A DNA stretch of 64,000 nt from Fibrobacter sp. (GTDB lineage: Bacteria > Fibrobacterota > Fibrobacteria > Fibrobacterales > Fibrobacteraceae). The notes beneath the pieces were generated by a model. It was given only the letters and a program-made list of their open reading frames with translations, was not told the DNA's origin and ran no database searches. The position numbers and the translations under genes are program-made. Location: contig JAKSIH010000001.1 in assembly GCA_024398935.1 (NCBI GenBank), positions 1 through 64,000 on the forward strand, read 5' to 3'. Positions 31,592 to 39,771 of this stretch are shown in pieces; position 1 is the first letter of the stretch, and each line of letters begins with the position of its first letter.

Positions 31592-31636
31592 CGTTTAATA
31601 TTTTTTTCTGCTAGTCTATTTGACAATTCCTTTTTA

Positions 31637-31667
31637 ATCTCTGATAAAAGTATCAGAGATTTTTTTT
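31637..31667 (+). terminator. Strong terminator after the MurC-like gene
   Basis: The perfect 10-bp stem ATCTCTGATA-AAAG-TATCAGAGAT is followed by seven T. Confidence 0.9.
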
Positions 31668-31770
31668 ACAAACCATACTGCCGGAACCGATAATACTTTG
31701 TGGACGCAGTGTTTCTAAAAAATTGCATGTTAAAAAATCGCAAACAGTTGCTAGACATATAGAGGGGCAT

Positions 31771-33111
31771 ATGGCAAGAGTATCTTTTAAGTACAATGTT
31801 TTCAAAAGCCAGGGGTATAGAAATCGTGAACGAAATTGTTCCGCTCCTATACGCTTTATGGAATGTTCCGACGGAACGCCCTTTTCTGGGACGTTCGAAG
31901 AGTACATGAATGTGGTTGAGGCGAATCCGTCTCTTTTTTGTTTTCCGCCCTTGGTGTTTGAAACTACTGGGTTCTTTTTTAGCGGGAATCTTGAGAAGAC
32001 TTGTCGGGCACTTGCTACTCAAAAGTTCCACGGTCTGAATGAATTTCTGGAAGGGTCGCCTGTAACCTTGAAGAAGAATGTTTTTTCCATTCAGAGTTAC
32101 GCCAGTCTTTTTCCGGATAAGGCTTCGGCCCAACGCTGTATTGCCAGGATGTTCAAGCCTGAAAGTCCCTATTTCTATTTTGAGCCTCTTTTCGATGGAG
32201 TCTTTCGGCAGAATGTACGCATCCTGGAAGATTCAGTGAAGGTTATTAGCTTTTCCCGGGAAGAGCGCCCTGGCAATGATGTGGTTCATTTTCAGGTTCG
32301 TTTTGACATGGAAATGAAATTGGCAGAACAGGTTGAAAAGTTTGATGAATCTTCCTTGAAGGCTCCTGTATGCTGGGAAGATGCAAATTTCTACAGCTTG
32401 GCTAGATGCCTGAACGAACACCTGGACCAGTTCTATTTTGTAGATCACCTGAAGGCGGTCATGTTCAAGAACGAGACTGAAGAAGAGTCGGATTGGACGT
32501 TTTGCCTGGAATTTCGGCACCTTGTGGAGAAGTTCTCTATGTTAGACTATGTTAAACTTCTTCTCTCCTTGCACATGTCCGCAGAATGGCGTGATAAACT
32601 GGAGTTTTGGGTTAATCCGGAAAAATTTGATTTTTGCAGGACAAACTCTTTCTTTAGCCAGAACGGGATGGAATTCTATTCCTACGAGGTACCAAATCGA
32701 ACTTGTTCCAATGTCTTGACCTTTCTTGTCGGGTGGCGTCTAGACGAAATGCTCATGAAAAATCTGAAAAAGTTCTATGAACTTATCGAAAAGAAAACCG
32801 TGGAGATGGTCTATGCACGCATGCCCTATTCCATCCAGCTGGAGACATCTTCCTTCAATGCCCGTATTCGTGATGTTCGAACCATTCAGGCCATGGAATC
32901 CCATTGTCTTTATGTCTACAACGCAGTCAAGAATCTTCATGACTATTTTCAGCAGGAAATTTTGGATAAGGGCGAAACATTCTTTGACCATATTTCCCGT
33001 CTGGTTCTGGAACAAGTAAAATTGGATCCTGCAGACTTTGCAGAATCCAAGAATCCCATTGTGCAAAAGCTATCTGCCGTCTATATGAACGGGGGCTTTT
33101 TTGGGGAATAA
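31771..33111 (+). CDS. Protein of unknown function
   Basis: A 446-residue soluble protein with no signal peptide or membrane segment. It is rich in aromatic residues (SPYFYFEPLFDGVF, QNGMEFYSYEVPNR, FYFVDHLKAVMF). Cysteines are scattered with no metal motif. The last third is helical (LKKFYELIEKKTVEMVYARM, YVYNAVKNLHDYFQQEILD). ATG 31771 follows AGAGGGG; the TTG at 31723 is less likely. It is a stand-alone gene between a strong terminator and the convergent aguA. I recognise no family and assign no function. Confidence 0.7.
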   Translation: MARVSFKYNVFKSQGYRNRERNCSAPIRFMECSDGTPFSGTFEEYMNVVEANPSLFCFPPLVFETTGFFFSGNLEKTCRALATQKFHGLNEFLEGSPVTLKKNVFSIQSYASLFPDKASAQRCIARMFKPESPYFYFEPLFDGVFRQNVRILEDSVKVISFSREERPGNDVVHFQVRFDMEMKLAEQVEKFDESSLKAPVCWEDANFYSLARCLNEHLDQFYFVDHLKAVMFKNETEEESDWTFCLEFRHLVEKFSMLDYVKLLLSLHMSAEWRDKLEFWVNPEKFDFCRTNSFFSQNGMEFYSYEVPNRTCSNVLTFLVGWRLDEMLMKNLKKFYELIEKKTVEMVYARMPYSIQLETSSFNARIRDVRTIQAMESHCLYVYNAVKNLHDYFQQEILDKGETFFDHISRLVLEQVKLDPADFAESKNPIVQKLSAVYMNGGFFGE

Positions 33112-33125
33112 ATACTCAGTATCTT

Positions 33126-34148
33126 TTACTTGCTTTCGTGCTTACTCATGCAGTGCAGGCTGCCACCTTCCTCGATGACAGTGCGGCAGTCAATGCCGAT
33201 CACCTTCAGCTTGGGGAACACGCTTTCGAAATACTTCTGTGCGACAGCGTCCTTAGGGCTCTTGTACTTGGGGAAGATGAGGGCGCCGTTGGCATGGATG
33301 TAGTTCATATAGCTTGCAGGAAGAATCTGGCCGTCTTCAAGAACGCGCTGGGGCGGCATGGGGAGAGTGTCCACCTTGGCCTTCTTGCCGTAGTGAGCCT
33401 TCATGAATTCTTCAATCAGGTGTTTTGCTTCGGCGAGGATCGGGGTGTTGGGGCTCTTCTTGCTTTCTTCCCAGCACATGACCACGCGATCCTTGGCAAC
33501 AAAACGGGCTACGTTGTCGATGTGTCCGTCGGTGTGGTCGCCGTGGAGACCGTGGGGGAGGATCAAAAGGGACTTGAGGCCGAATGCGTTGCAAAGAGCC
33601 TTGATGACCTTGGTCAGGTCCTTTTCTGCATTGCGGTTCTTGCCGATGAGGCAGTCCAGAGTGGTGATGCCCAGACCGTCGCCGTTCACTTCGATGGCGC
33701 CACCTTCAAAGATGTAGGGAACGCTCTTGTCCATCTTGTAGCCGAAGGCTTCCGCGATGGTTTCGGGAATCTTGTCGTCGTGATTCCAGGGAGGGAACTT
33801 GGCGCCCCAGGCGTTGAACTGGGTCTGGGAAAGAACAGTCTTGTCGCCCTTCTTCATGAAGAACGGACCGTAGTCACGGATCCAGATGTCGTTGGTCTTG
33901 AGGAAGATGACGCTTACCGGGAAGGGGCGGTCGGCCAAGGCCAACTTTTCGTCAAAGGTCAAGAAATTCTTGGAAGGAACCAGCACGTTCACCGGCTGGA
34001 ATTCGCTGATGGTCTGGATCAGGTTGATATAGAACTTGCGGATGTTTACACCGCGTTCGCCGTACCAGTTCTTCTTGTTGTGAGGGAAGGCGAGCCAAGT
34101 TGCTGCCTGTTCTTCCCATTCTGCAGGATAACGAATAGATGTTGCCAT
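33126..34148 (-). CDS. aguA: Agmatine deiminase (peptidyl-arginine deiminase family)
   Basis: A 340-residue enzyme that converts agmatine to N-carbamoylputrescine and ammonia. Family motifs: PAEWEEQAATWLAFPHN, TNDIWIRDYGPFF, FEGGAIEVNG, GDHTDGHIDNVARFV and the catalytic Cys near the end in EEGGSLHCMSKHE. ATG 34148 is used; the TTG at 34160 is less likely. It lies downstream of aguB on the same strand but is separated from it by a 157-base repeat-filled gap, so it may have its own promoter. Together the two make putrescine from arginine-derived agmatine. Confidence 0.93.
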   Translation of the reverse strand: MATSIRYPAEWEEQAATWLAFPHNKKNWYGERGVNIRKFYINLIQTISEFQPVNVLVPSKNFLTFDEKLALADRPFPVSVIFLKTNDIWIRDYGPFFMKKGDKTVLSQTQFNAWGAKFPPWNHDDKIPETIAEAFGYKMDKSVPYIFEGGAIEVNGDGLGITTLDCLIGKNRNAEKDLTKVIKALCNAFGLKSLLILPHGLHGDHTDGHIDNVARFVAKDRVVMCWEESKKSPNTPILAEAKHLIEEFMKAHYGKKAKVDTLPMPPQRVLEDGQILPASYMNYIHANGALIFPKYKSPKDAVAQKYFESVFPKLKVIGIDCRTVIEEGGSLHCMSKHESK

Positions 34149-34305
34149 AGGTTTAATCAATTGATGATTGATGATTGACGATTGATGATTTAAATAATCG
34201 CGGAAAAGCCGTCGAGTTGATTAACGATTGAGAATTGATGATTGTTTAGCTGGGCGCCGAAGGCGCGTTTATTCTAATTATCCATTATCCATTCTCAATT
34301 ATCCA
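34149..34305. repeat. AT-rich direct and inverted repeats with a GC-rich hairpin core
   Basis: TTGATGATTGA-type units run from about 34157 to 34245. Then comes TTAGCTGGGCGCC-GAA-GGCGCG, then reversed units (ATTATCCATTATCCATT, TCTCAATTATCC) up to the aguB stop. The core resembles TTAGCTAGGCGGC-TTC-GCCGCG at 39615-39638. The repeat units resemble the ends of the S23 element at 29704-30160. No gene is seen in it. Confidence 0.6.
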
Positions 34306-35172
34306 TTAATCCTCGCACCAGATTTTCAAGATGTCTCCGTACAGGTCGACGCGGCGGTCACGGAAATGGGGCCACCAGCGGCGATTGAATTCCGTTTCGC
34401 CCAGGTCGATTTCCACGATGGATGCACCCAGGAAGTCTGCGTCGCATTTCTTGATGAGGTAGCCATCAGGTGCTGCCACAAAGCTTGTTCCCCAGAAGGT
34501 CAGTTCCCCTTCGGTGCCGATGCGGTTTGCCGAAAGCACGAAGGTACGGTTTGCGATGGCGTGGCCGCGCATGACGATAGTCCAGCTATCCTGCTGACGG
34601 GGGTAAAGTTCTGCAGGTTCGGATTTCATCCAGCCGATAGCGGTGGGGTAGATCAGCAAGTCTGCGCCCTTCAGGCTCATAATGCGGGCTGCTTCCGGGA
34701 ACCACTGGTCCCAGCAAATCAAGACGCCAATCTTACCTGCGGAGGTCTTGATGGGCTCAAAGCCGGTGTCGCCGGGAATAAAGTAGTACTTTTCGTAGAA
34801 GGCCGGATCGTCGGGAATGTGGCTCTTGCGATAAAGGCCGGCAATGCTTCCGTCACGTTCGAACACGAAGGCGGAGTTGTGATAGATTCCGCGGGCACGC
34901 TTCTCGAAGAAGGGGAAAACCACGACTGCGCCTAATTCGCGGGCAATGTCCTGCCATTCCTTCACGATCTCGTCGTCTTTTTCGATAGCCATATCGAAGA
35001 AGTCTGCGTTTTCTTCAAATGGGAAATAAGGTGTGTGGAACATTTCCGGGAGAACGAGAATGTCGATTCCCTGGCCTTTCAGCTTGAGGGCTTCGGCCTT
35101 GTACCATTCGTTGTTGGACTTGGTGTCGCCAGTCCACTTGCCTTGCAAAGTTGCGGTCTTGATTTTCTTCAT
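34306..35172 (-). CDS. aguB: N-carbamoylputrescine amidase (nitrilase superfamily)
   Basis: A 288-residue carbon-nitrogen hydrolase that splits N-carbamoylputrescine to putrescine, ammonia and CO2. The Glu-Lys-Cys triad is seen in VLPEMFHTPYFP (Glu), YRKSHIPDDPAFYEKYYF (Lys) and GVLICWDQWFPEAARI (Cys). The DQWFPEAAR and GWMKSEPAELYPRQQDSW stretches are typical of AguB. The start ATG 35172 lies 5-7 nt after TAAATTTG (minus strand, 35185-35178) with no Shine-Dalgarno sequence, so it is probably leaderless. aguA follows on the same strand. Confidence 0.94.
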   Translation of the reverse strand: MKKIKTATLQGKWTGDTKSNNEWYKAEALKLKGQGIDILVLPEMFHTPYFPFEENADFFDMAIEKDDEIVKEWQDIARELGAVVVFPFFEKRARGIYHNSAFVFERDGSIAGLYRKSHIPDDPAFYEKYYFIPGDTGFEPIKTSAGKIGVLICWDQWFPEAARIMSLKGADLLIYPTAIGWMKSEPAELYPRQQDSWTIVMRGHAIANRTFVLSANRIGTEGELTFWGTSFVAAPDGYLIKKCDADFLGASIVEIDLGETEFNRRWWPHFRDRRVDLYGDILKIWCED

Positions 35173-35190
35173 AATTGCAAATTTAGTTTT

Positions 35191-36354
35191 TTATTGAATC
35201 GTGTCTCGGATGGTTTCTGTTTCGGGAAGTCCTTCCTTGACTTCAAATGTCATGGAACCGATGACGGCGCCTTTACGGTAAGCGGTCTCTACTCGGTAAA
35301 CTCCGGGAGGAATATGCCGCTTGTTGGCATAGCTGCGATAACCTTCTTCGCGACCACCCTTCAGTTGCATGCCTTTGGTCGCTATAACCTCGGGTCTGCC
35401 GAATTTTCCCGTCTTGGGATCGGCGTAGTACCAGCGGTATTCAAGGGAAGCCTTCAAGTCGGCCGGCGCATAGACGGATGTTACAAAATAAACTTTTTCC
35501 GCGTTCTGCTTGTGTAGAGTCGTGGTTGTAAAGCCCAGTTGTTGGGGAATGGTGGGCTTGTCCAGTTCGCAGCTGTAGGTCTTCTTGTCGAAGTTGATGC
35601 AGGCCATTTGCTGTTTCATTACCAGAGGGACGGGAGGTACCAGGTTTGCTGCATAGGAAATAATCAGCAGGATGCAGATAATGCCTGGAGCAATCAGGAC
35701 TAGAGGTTTCCTGCGGGAAAGGAACCATACCAAAGTGCATACCGCAAAGGAACTTAGCGTGCTCAGGAAGAACCAGAAGAAACCAATGCGATGAACCAAG
35801 TGGGGAATAGCGAAGTTCATGAACATGGTGCCGAGAAGGCAGAACAGGGCGAGTGTGATGGCAAAACTTTCGTAGCGCTTCTGCAGGAATTCATTGCAGA
35901 CCAGGAGTACAGCGAGTAAAACGACGAGAATGAATGTCGTGAATGATCCGCTACTCTTGAAGTAACAAACCACAAGAGCGCTGAACATACTTCCGTAACA
36001 GAATTGGACTGCCCAGGTAAAGCGTTGCTTCCAGGTTTCGCTCCATTCCCTGTCGAGAAAATAATGATGTTTTTTCTTTTTTTTAACGGTGTCCTTTTCC
36101 CCGACTTCCGTATTTTGGGCGACTTCAGCTTCTAAAGTTTCCGGCTCCTTGGTAATGACATGGGCCGAAAGTAGTGTTAAGAGAATTAGGGCGCCCACAT
36201 AGTAAGCCAGTAAAAAAAGGAGGTCACTTCCTTCGATCATTTGACCTAAGGTAATGGAATCCCAGCCGAAACCACCCAGGAAGGCGATGGCGGGAATAAA
36301 TTTTTCAATTTTCTGGACGAGGGGCTTTTTGCGTAAATTGTCTACGAATTCCAT
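35191..36354 (-). CDS. DUF2914 domain membrane protein
   Basis: A 387-residue protein. The first two thirds hold about eight hydrophobic helices in pairs (FIPAIAFLGGFGWDSITLG, LFLLAYYVGALILLTLL, LVLIAPGIICILLIISYAAN), interrupted by an acidic/lysine-rich loop (about 70-95). The C-terminal domain (about 280-387) matches DUF2914: VYFVTSVYAPADLKASLEYR, EEGYRSYANKRHIPPGVYRV, GAVIGSMTFEV. Proteins with DUF2914 after a multi-helix region occur in several phyla; their function is unknown. ATG 36354 lies 7 nt after TATCTT (36367-36362). It is divergent from proS. Confidence 0.8.
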   Translation of the reverse strand: MEFVDNLRKKPLVQKIEKFIPAIAFLGGFGWDSITLGQMIEGSDLLFLLAYYVGALILLTLLSAHVITKEPETLEAEVAQNTEVGEKDTVKKKKKHHYFLDREWSETWKQRFTWAVQFCYGSMFSALVVCYFKSSGSFTTFILVVLLAVLLVCNEFLQKRYESFAITLALFCLLGTMFMNFAIPHLVHRIGFFWFFLSTLSSFAVCTLVWFLSRRKPLVLIAPGIICILLIISYAANLVPPVPLVMKQQMACINFDKKTYSCELDKPTIPQQLGFTTTTLHKQNAEKVYFVTSVYAPADLKASLEYRWYYADPKTGKFGRPEVIATKGMQLKGGREEGYRSYANKRHIPPGVYRVETAYRKGAVIGSMTFEVKEGLPETETIRDTIQ

Positions 36355-36433
36355 AGAGTACAAGATAAAAAAAATAATTTTTTCTACTTTTGCCCCGTAC
36401 GAAAAAGAATCCGAAAAGGAAAAAGGATTAACA

Positions 36434-38128
36434 ATGAAACTCTCTAAGTACTTCTATGTCACGCTCCGCGAAACGCCCAGCGATGCAACTATGCCCAGCC
36501 ACATCTTCTTGATGCGTGGCGGCTATATCAAGCCTGTTTCTACCGGTATCTACTCCATGATGCCTATCGGCTACCGCGTGATCCAGAAGATCGTGAATAT
36601 CGTCCGTGAAGAAATGAACAAGATCGGCGGTATCGAAGTGGACCTGCCTGTGGTTCAGACTGCTGACCTGTGGAGCGAATCCGGCCGTTACCAGGCTATC
36701 GGCGAAGAACTCCTCCGCTTCAAGGACCGTAATAACCACAACATGGTCCTCGCCATGACTCACGAAGAAGCCATGACCGATATGGCTCGCTACGTTTTGA
36801 ACAGCTATAAGCAGCTTCCGTTCATGCTGTACCAGTTCAAGACCAAGTACCGCGACGAAGCCCGTGCCCGCGGCGGTTTGATCCGCGTTCGCGAATTCCT
36901 CATGAAGGACGCCTACAGCTTCCACTCTTCTCAGGAAGACTTGGATAAGCACTATCAGGAAGAATACGATGCATACCTCCGTATCTATCGTCGCGTAGGC
37001 ATTGAACCGGTGGTGGTGCAGAGCGATACCGGCATTATGGGCGGTAAGATTGCTCACGAATTCATGCTGGATACTCCCAATGGTGAAGACTACCTGATCC
37101 TCTGTAAGAAGTGCGGCTACCAGGCTAACCGTGAAATCGCAAAGTTTACCCGCGAAACCTACAAGGGCGATGCAAACGCTATGCCCGAAAAGGTTGAAAC
37201 TCCTCACTGCCCGTCTATTGAAGAACTGAGCGCATTCCTGAAGATCGACCCCAAGTCCACCGCCAAGTGCGTGTTCTTCGACTTCGAAGGCAAGCTCATT
37301 ACCGTCATGGTTCCGGGCAACCTGGACGTTTCCGAAATTAAGCTCCACAACCTCTTGAAGGCCAAGGAACTTTATCCTGCAGACGACGCCCTCATCCGCC
37401 AGTGCGGCATGGTGCCGGGCTTTGCTAGCCCCATCGGCGCACACGACACCCGCATCATCGTTGACGAAGCTCTGGCTGACGCCTGCGACCTGGTGATGGG
37501 CGCCAACGAAGAAAACTACCACCTGATGCACTGCACCCCCAAGCGCGACTTCCCGGCATTCGAAGTGGCCGACATCGCCGAAGCTCAGGGCGGCTGCAAG
37601 TGCCCCAACTGCGGTGAAGACCTTTCTGAAACCCGCGGTATCGAACTGGGTAACATCTTCAAGCTGGGTACTAAGTTCTCTGAATCTATGGGTGCCAAGT
37701 ACCTCACTGCCGAAAAGACCACCGCTCCCGCCATCATGGGTTGCTACGGTATCGGTATCGGCCGCCTCATGGCTTCCGTTGTCGAAAACAGCCACGATGA
37801 CTTCGGCCCCATCTGGCCCAAGTCCATCGCTCCCTTCCAGGTGGAAATCGTTCCCATCGGCAAGGAACCGGAACTGGTGGAACTTGCAGAAAAGTTCGAG
37901 GCAGAACTTGAAGCTAACGGCATCGACGTTCTCGTTGACGACCGTGACGAACGTCCGGGCGTTAAGTTCAAGGATGCCGACCTGTGGGGCTCCCCAGTCC
38001 GTATCGCTATCGGCAAGAAGGGTCTTGCCAACGGCGAAGTGGAATGGAAGTTCCGCAACGAAAAGGAATTCACCATGGTCAAGGTCGAAGACGTTGTCGC
38101 CAAGGCCAAGGCATATTTCGCTGAGTAA
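36434..38128 (+). CDS. proS: Prolyl-tRNA synthetase (bacterial type)
   Basis: A 564-residue class II synthetase that charges tRNA-Pro. The N-terminal catalytic part has SHIFLMRGGYIKPVSTGIYS, GRYQAIGEELLRFKDR, LAMTHEEAMTDM (motif 2 region) and RDEARARGGLIRVREFLMKD. The YbaK-like editing insertion spans about 255-400 and the motif 3 region is IMGCYGIGIGRLM. The anticodon-binding domain follows (VEIVPIGKEPELVEL, VLVDDRDERPGVKFKDADL). The editing insertion marks the bacterial form. AAAAGGA precedes ATG 36434. The upstream TACTTTTGCC may be the promoter motif. Confidence 0.97.
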   Translation: MKLSKYFYVTLRETPSDATMPSHIFLMRGGYIKPVSTGIYSMMPIGYRVIQKIVNIVREEMNKIGGIEVDLPVVQTADLWSESGRYQAIGEELLRFKDRNNHNMVLAMTHEEAMTDMARYVLNSYKQLPFMLYQFKTKYRDEARARGGLIRVREFLMKDAYSFHSSQEDLDKHYQEEYDAYLRIYRRVGIEPVVVQSDTGIMGGKIAHEFMLDTPNGEDYLILCKKCGYQANREIAKFTRETYKGDANAMPEKVETPHCPSIEELSAFLKIDPKSTAKCVFFDFEGKLITVMVPGNLDVSEIKLHNLLKAKELYPADDALIRQCGMVPGFASPIGAHDTRIIVDEALADACDLVMGANEENYHLMHCTPKRDFPAFEVADIAEAQGGCKCPNCGEDLSETRGIELGNIFKLGTKFSESMGAKYLTAEKTTAPAIMGCYGIGIGRLMASVVENSHDDFGPIWPKSIAPFQVEIVPIGKEPELVELAEKFEAELEANGIDVLVDDRDERPGVKFKDADLWGSPVRIAIGKKGLANGEVEWKFRNEKEFTMVKVEDVVAKAKAYFAE

Positions 38129-38198
38129 TTCACCGAAAAATCTTTAAAAAACGACCTTAAAATACTATCTTTGGCTTTGTAAACTTCAAGGAGCTAAA

Positions 38199-39482
38199 AT
38201 GCTTAAATCTACTCTGCAGCAGACCGATAAGGCTATCTTCGACATCATCCAGGAAGAAGCCGAACGTCAGGAATATGGCATCGAACTGATCGCCTCCGAA
38301 AACTACACCTCCAAGGCCGTTATGGAAGCTATGGGCTCCGTGCTGACCAACAAGTACAGCGAAGGCTACGTTGGCAAGCGCTACTACGGTGGTAACGAAG
38401 TGATCGACAAGATGGAAGCTCTCGCCATCGAACGCTGCAAGCAGCTCTTTGGTTGCGAACACGCAAACATCCAGCCCCTTTCCGGTTCTCCGGCAAACGC
38501 CGCTGTCTACATGGGCGTCCTCAAGCCGGGTGACAAGGTCCTCGGTCTCAAACTGGACCACGGTGGACACCTTTCTCACGGCCATCCGGTGAACTTCTCC
38601 GGTATGCTTTACAACTTCGTTCAGTACGAAGTCGATAAGGAAACTGGCCGCATCGACATGGACAAGGTCCGTGAAATCGCCCTCAAGGAAAAGCCCCGCT
38701 TGATCCTCGCTGGCTTCTCCGCTTACAGCCGTAACCTGGACTGGAAGAAGTTCAAGGAAATCGCCGACGAAGTTGGCGCTCTCACCATGGCTGACATTTC
38801 TCACGTTGCTGGCCTCATCGCTGGTAAGGCAATCGAATCTCCGGTTCCTTACTTCGATATCGTCACCACCACCACTCATAAGACTCTCCGCGGTCCCCGT
38901 TCTGCAATCATCATGTGCAAGGACAAGATGATCAAGAAGATCGTCAAGGGCGAAGAAAAGGAAGTCTCCCTGCCCAAGGCAATCGACGCAGGTCTGTTCC
39001 CGGGTATGCAGGGTGGTCCCCATGACCACATCAACGCTGGTAAGGCAGTTGCATTCCTCGAAGCTCTCCAGCCGGAATTCCAGACCTATGCCCAGAACAT
39101 CATCAAGAACGCAAAGGCCATGGCCGACGAACTGATGAAGCTCGGTTACAAGATCATTTCCGACGGTACCGACAACCACCTCATGGTTGTGGACATGACT
39201 TCCAAGGGTATCGGTGGTAAGGATGCCGAAATCGCAATGGAAAAGGTTGGCATCTCCTGCAGCCGTTCTACCATTCCGTTCGACACTCGCAAGCCCATGG
39301 ATCCGTCCGGCGTACGTCTTGGCACCGCTGCCATCACTACCCGTGGCTTCGACGAAAATGATTCCCGCTTGGTTGCTCAGATCATCGACCGTTGCATCCA
39401 GAACAAGGACAGCGAAGAAGGCCTGAAGGCTATCCGTCAGGAAATCATCGACCTCTGCAAGAAGCACCCGCTGTACGCATAA
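38199..39482 (+). CDS. glyA: Serine hydroxymethyltransferase
   Basis: A 427-residue PLP enzyme that converts serine and tetrahydrofolate to glycine and methylenetetrahydrofolate. Seen: ELIASENYTSKAVMEAMGS, YPEGYVG-like SEGYVGKRYYGGNEVID, ANIQPLSGSPANAAVYMG, DISHVAGLIAG, and the PLP lysine in VTTTTHKTLRGPR. A promoter motif TATCTTTG (38166-38173) and ribosome site AAGGAG precede ATG 38199. This is one of the genes here with a true leader. Codon use is strongly biased, as for highly expressed genes. Confidence 0.97.
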   Translation: MLKSTLQQTDKAIFDIIQEEAERQEYGIELIASENYTSKAVMEAMGSVLTNKYSEGYVGKRYYGGNEVIDKMEALAIERCKQLFGCEHANIQPLSGSPANAAVYMGVLKPGDKVLGLKLDHGGHLSHGHPVNFSGMLYNFVQYEVDKETGRIDMDKVREIALKEKPRLILAGFSAYSRNLDWKKFKEIADEVGALTMADISHVAGLIAGKAIESPVPYFDIVTTTTHKTLRGPRSAIIMCKDKMIKKIVKGEEKEVSLPKAIDAGLFPGMQGGPHDHINAGKAVAFLEALQPEFQTYAQNIIKNAKAMADELMKLGYKIISDGTDNHLMVVDMTSKGIGGKDAEIAMEKVGISCSRSTIPFDTRKPMDPSGVRLGTAAITTRGFDENDSRLVAQIIDRCIQNKDSEEGLKAIRQEIIDLCKKHPLYA

Positions 39483-39490
39483 GTTGTTGC

Positions 39491-39533
39491 AAGGTGAGTG
39501 TCGCGCGAGCACTTGTGCTCGCATGACCGAACC
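39491..39533. repeat. Hairpin repeat (copy 2) after glyA
   Basis: AAGGTGAGTGTC, then GCGAGCAC-TT-GTGCTCGC (39505-39522), then ATGACCGAACCG. It has the same frame as copy 1 at 6919 but different arms that remain perfectly complementary. A second small hairpin GCACTC-GTA-GAGTGC (39544-39558) follows. Confidence 0.7.
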
Positions 39534-39582
39534 GCATACAACTGCACTCGTAGAGTGCTATTATGCACAGCAAAATTTTGCG

Positions 39583-39673
39583 TAATTATGAAGTATGAAT
39601 TATTAATTATGAGACTTAGCTAGGCGGCTTCGCCGCGATTATAAATCTCATACATCATAATTCATAATTAAAA
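39583..39673. repeat. AT-rich inverted repeat with a GC hairpin core
   Basis: The left arm (TTATGAAGTATGAATTATTA and on) and right arm (CTCATACATCATAATTCATA and on) are largely inverted copies. The centre TTAGCTAGGCGGC-TTC-GCCGCG is like that at 34246-34266. The whole could fold into a long cruciform or RNA hairpin. No gene is seen. Confidence 0.6.
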
Positions 39674-39674
39674 A

Positions 39675-39708
39675 AACGTTCGGCAGTAAAATTGCCGGAC
39701 GTTTTTTT
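39675..39708 (+). terminator. Terminator downstream of glyA
   Basis: AACGTTCGGCA, loop GTAAAAT, TGCCGGACGTT and then a T-run; one T-G pair in the stem. Confidence 0.85.
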
Positions 39709-39771
39709 GTCGGGCCTTTTCTGTTTTTTATTTATATTAAGAACATACGTTTTTAGGGGTAGGAGGTTCCC

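Noticed and set aside
36428-39524. Two long minus-strand open frames (36428-37795 and 38157-39524)
   Set aside because: They are antisense to proS and glyA, both unambiguous. The minus frames only mirror codon bias.
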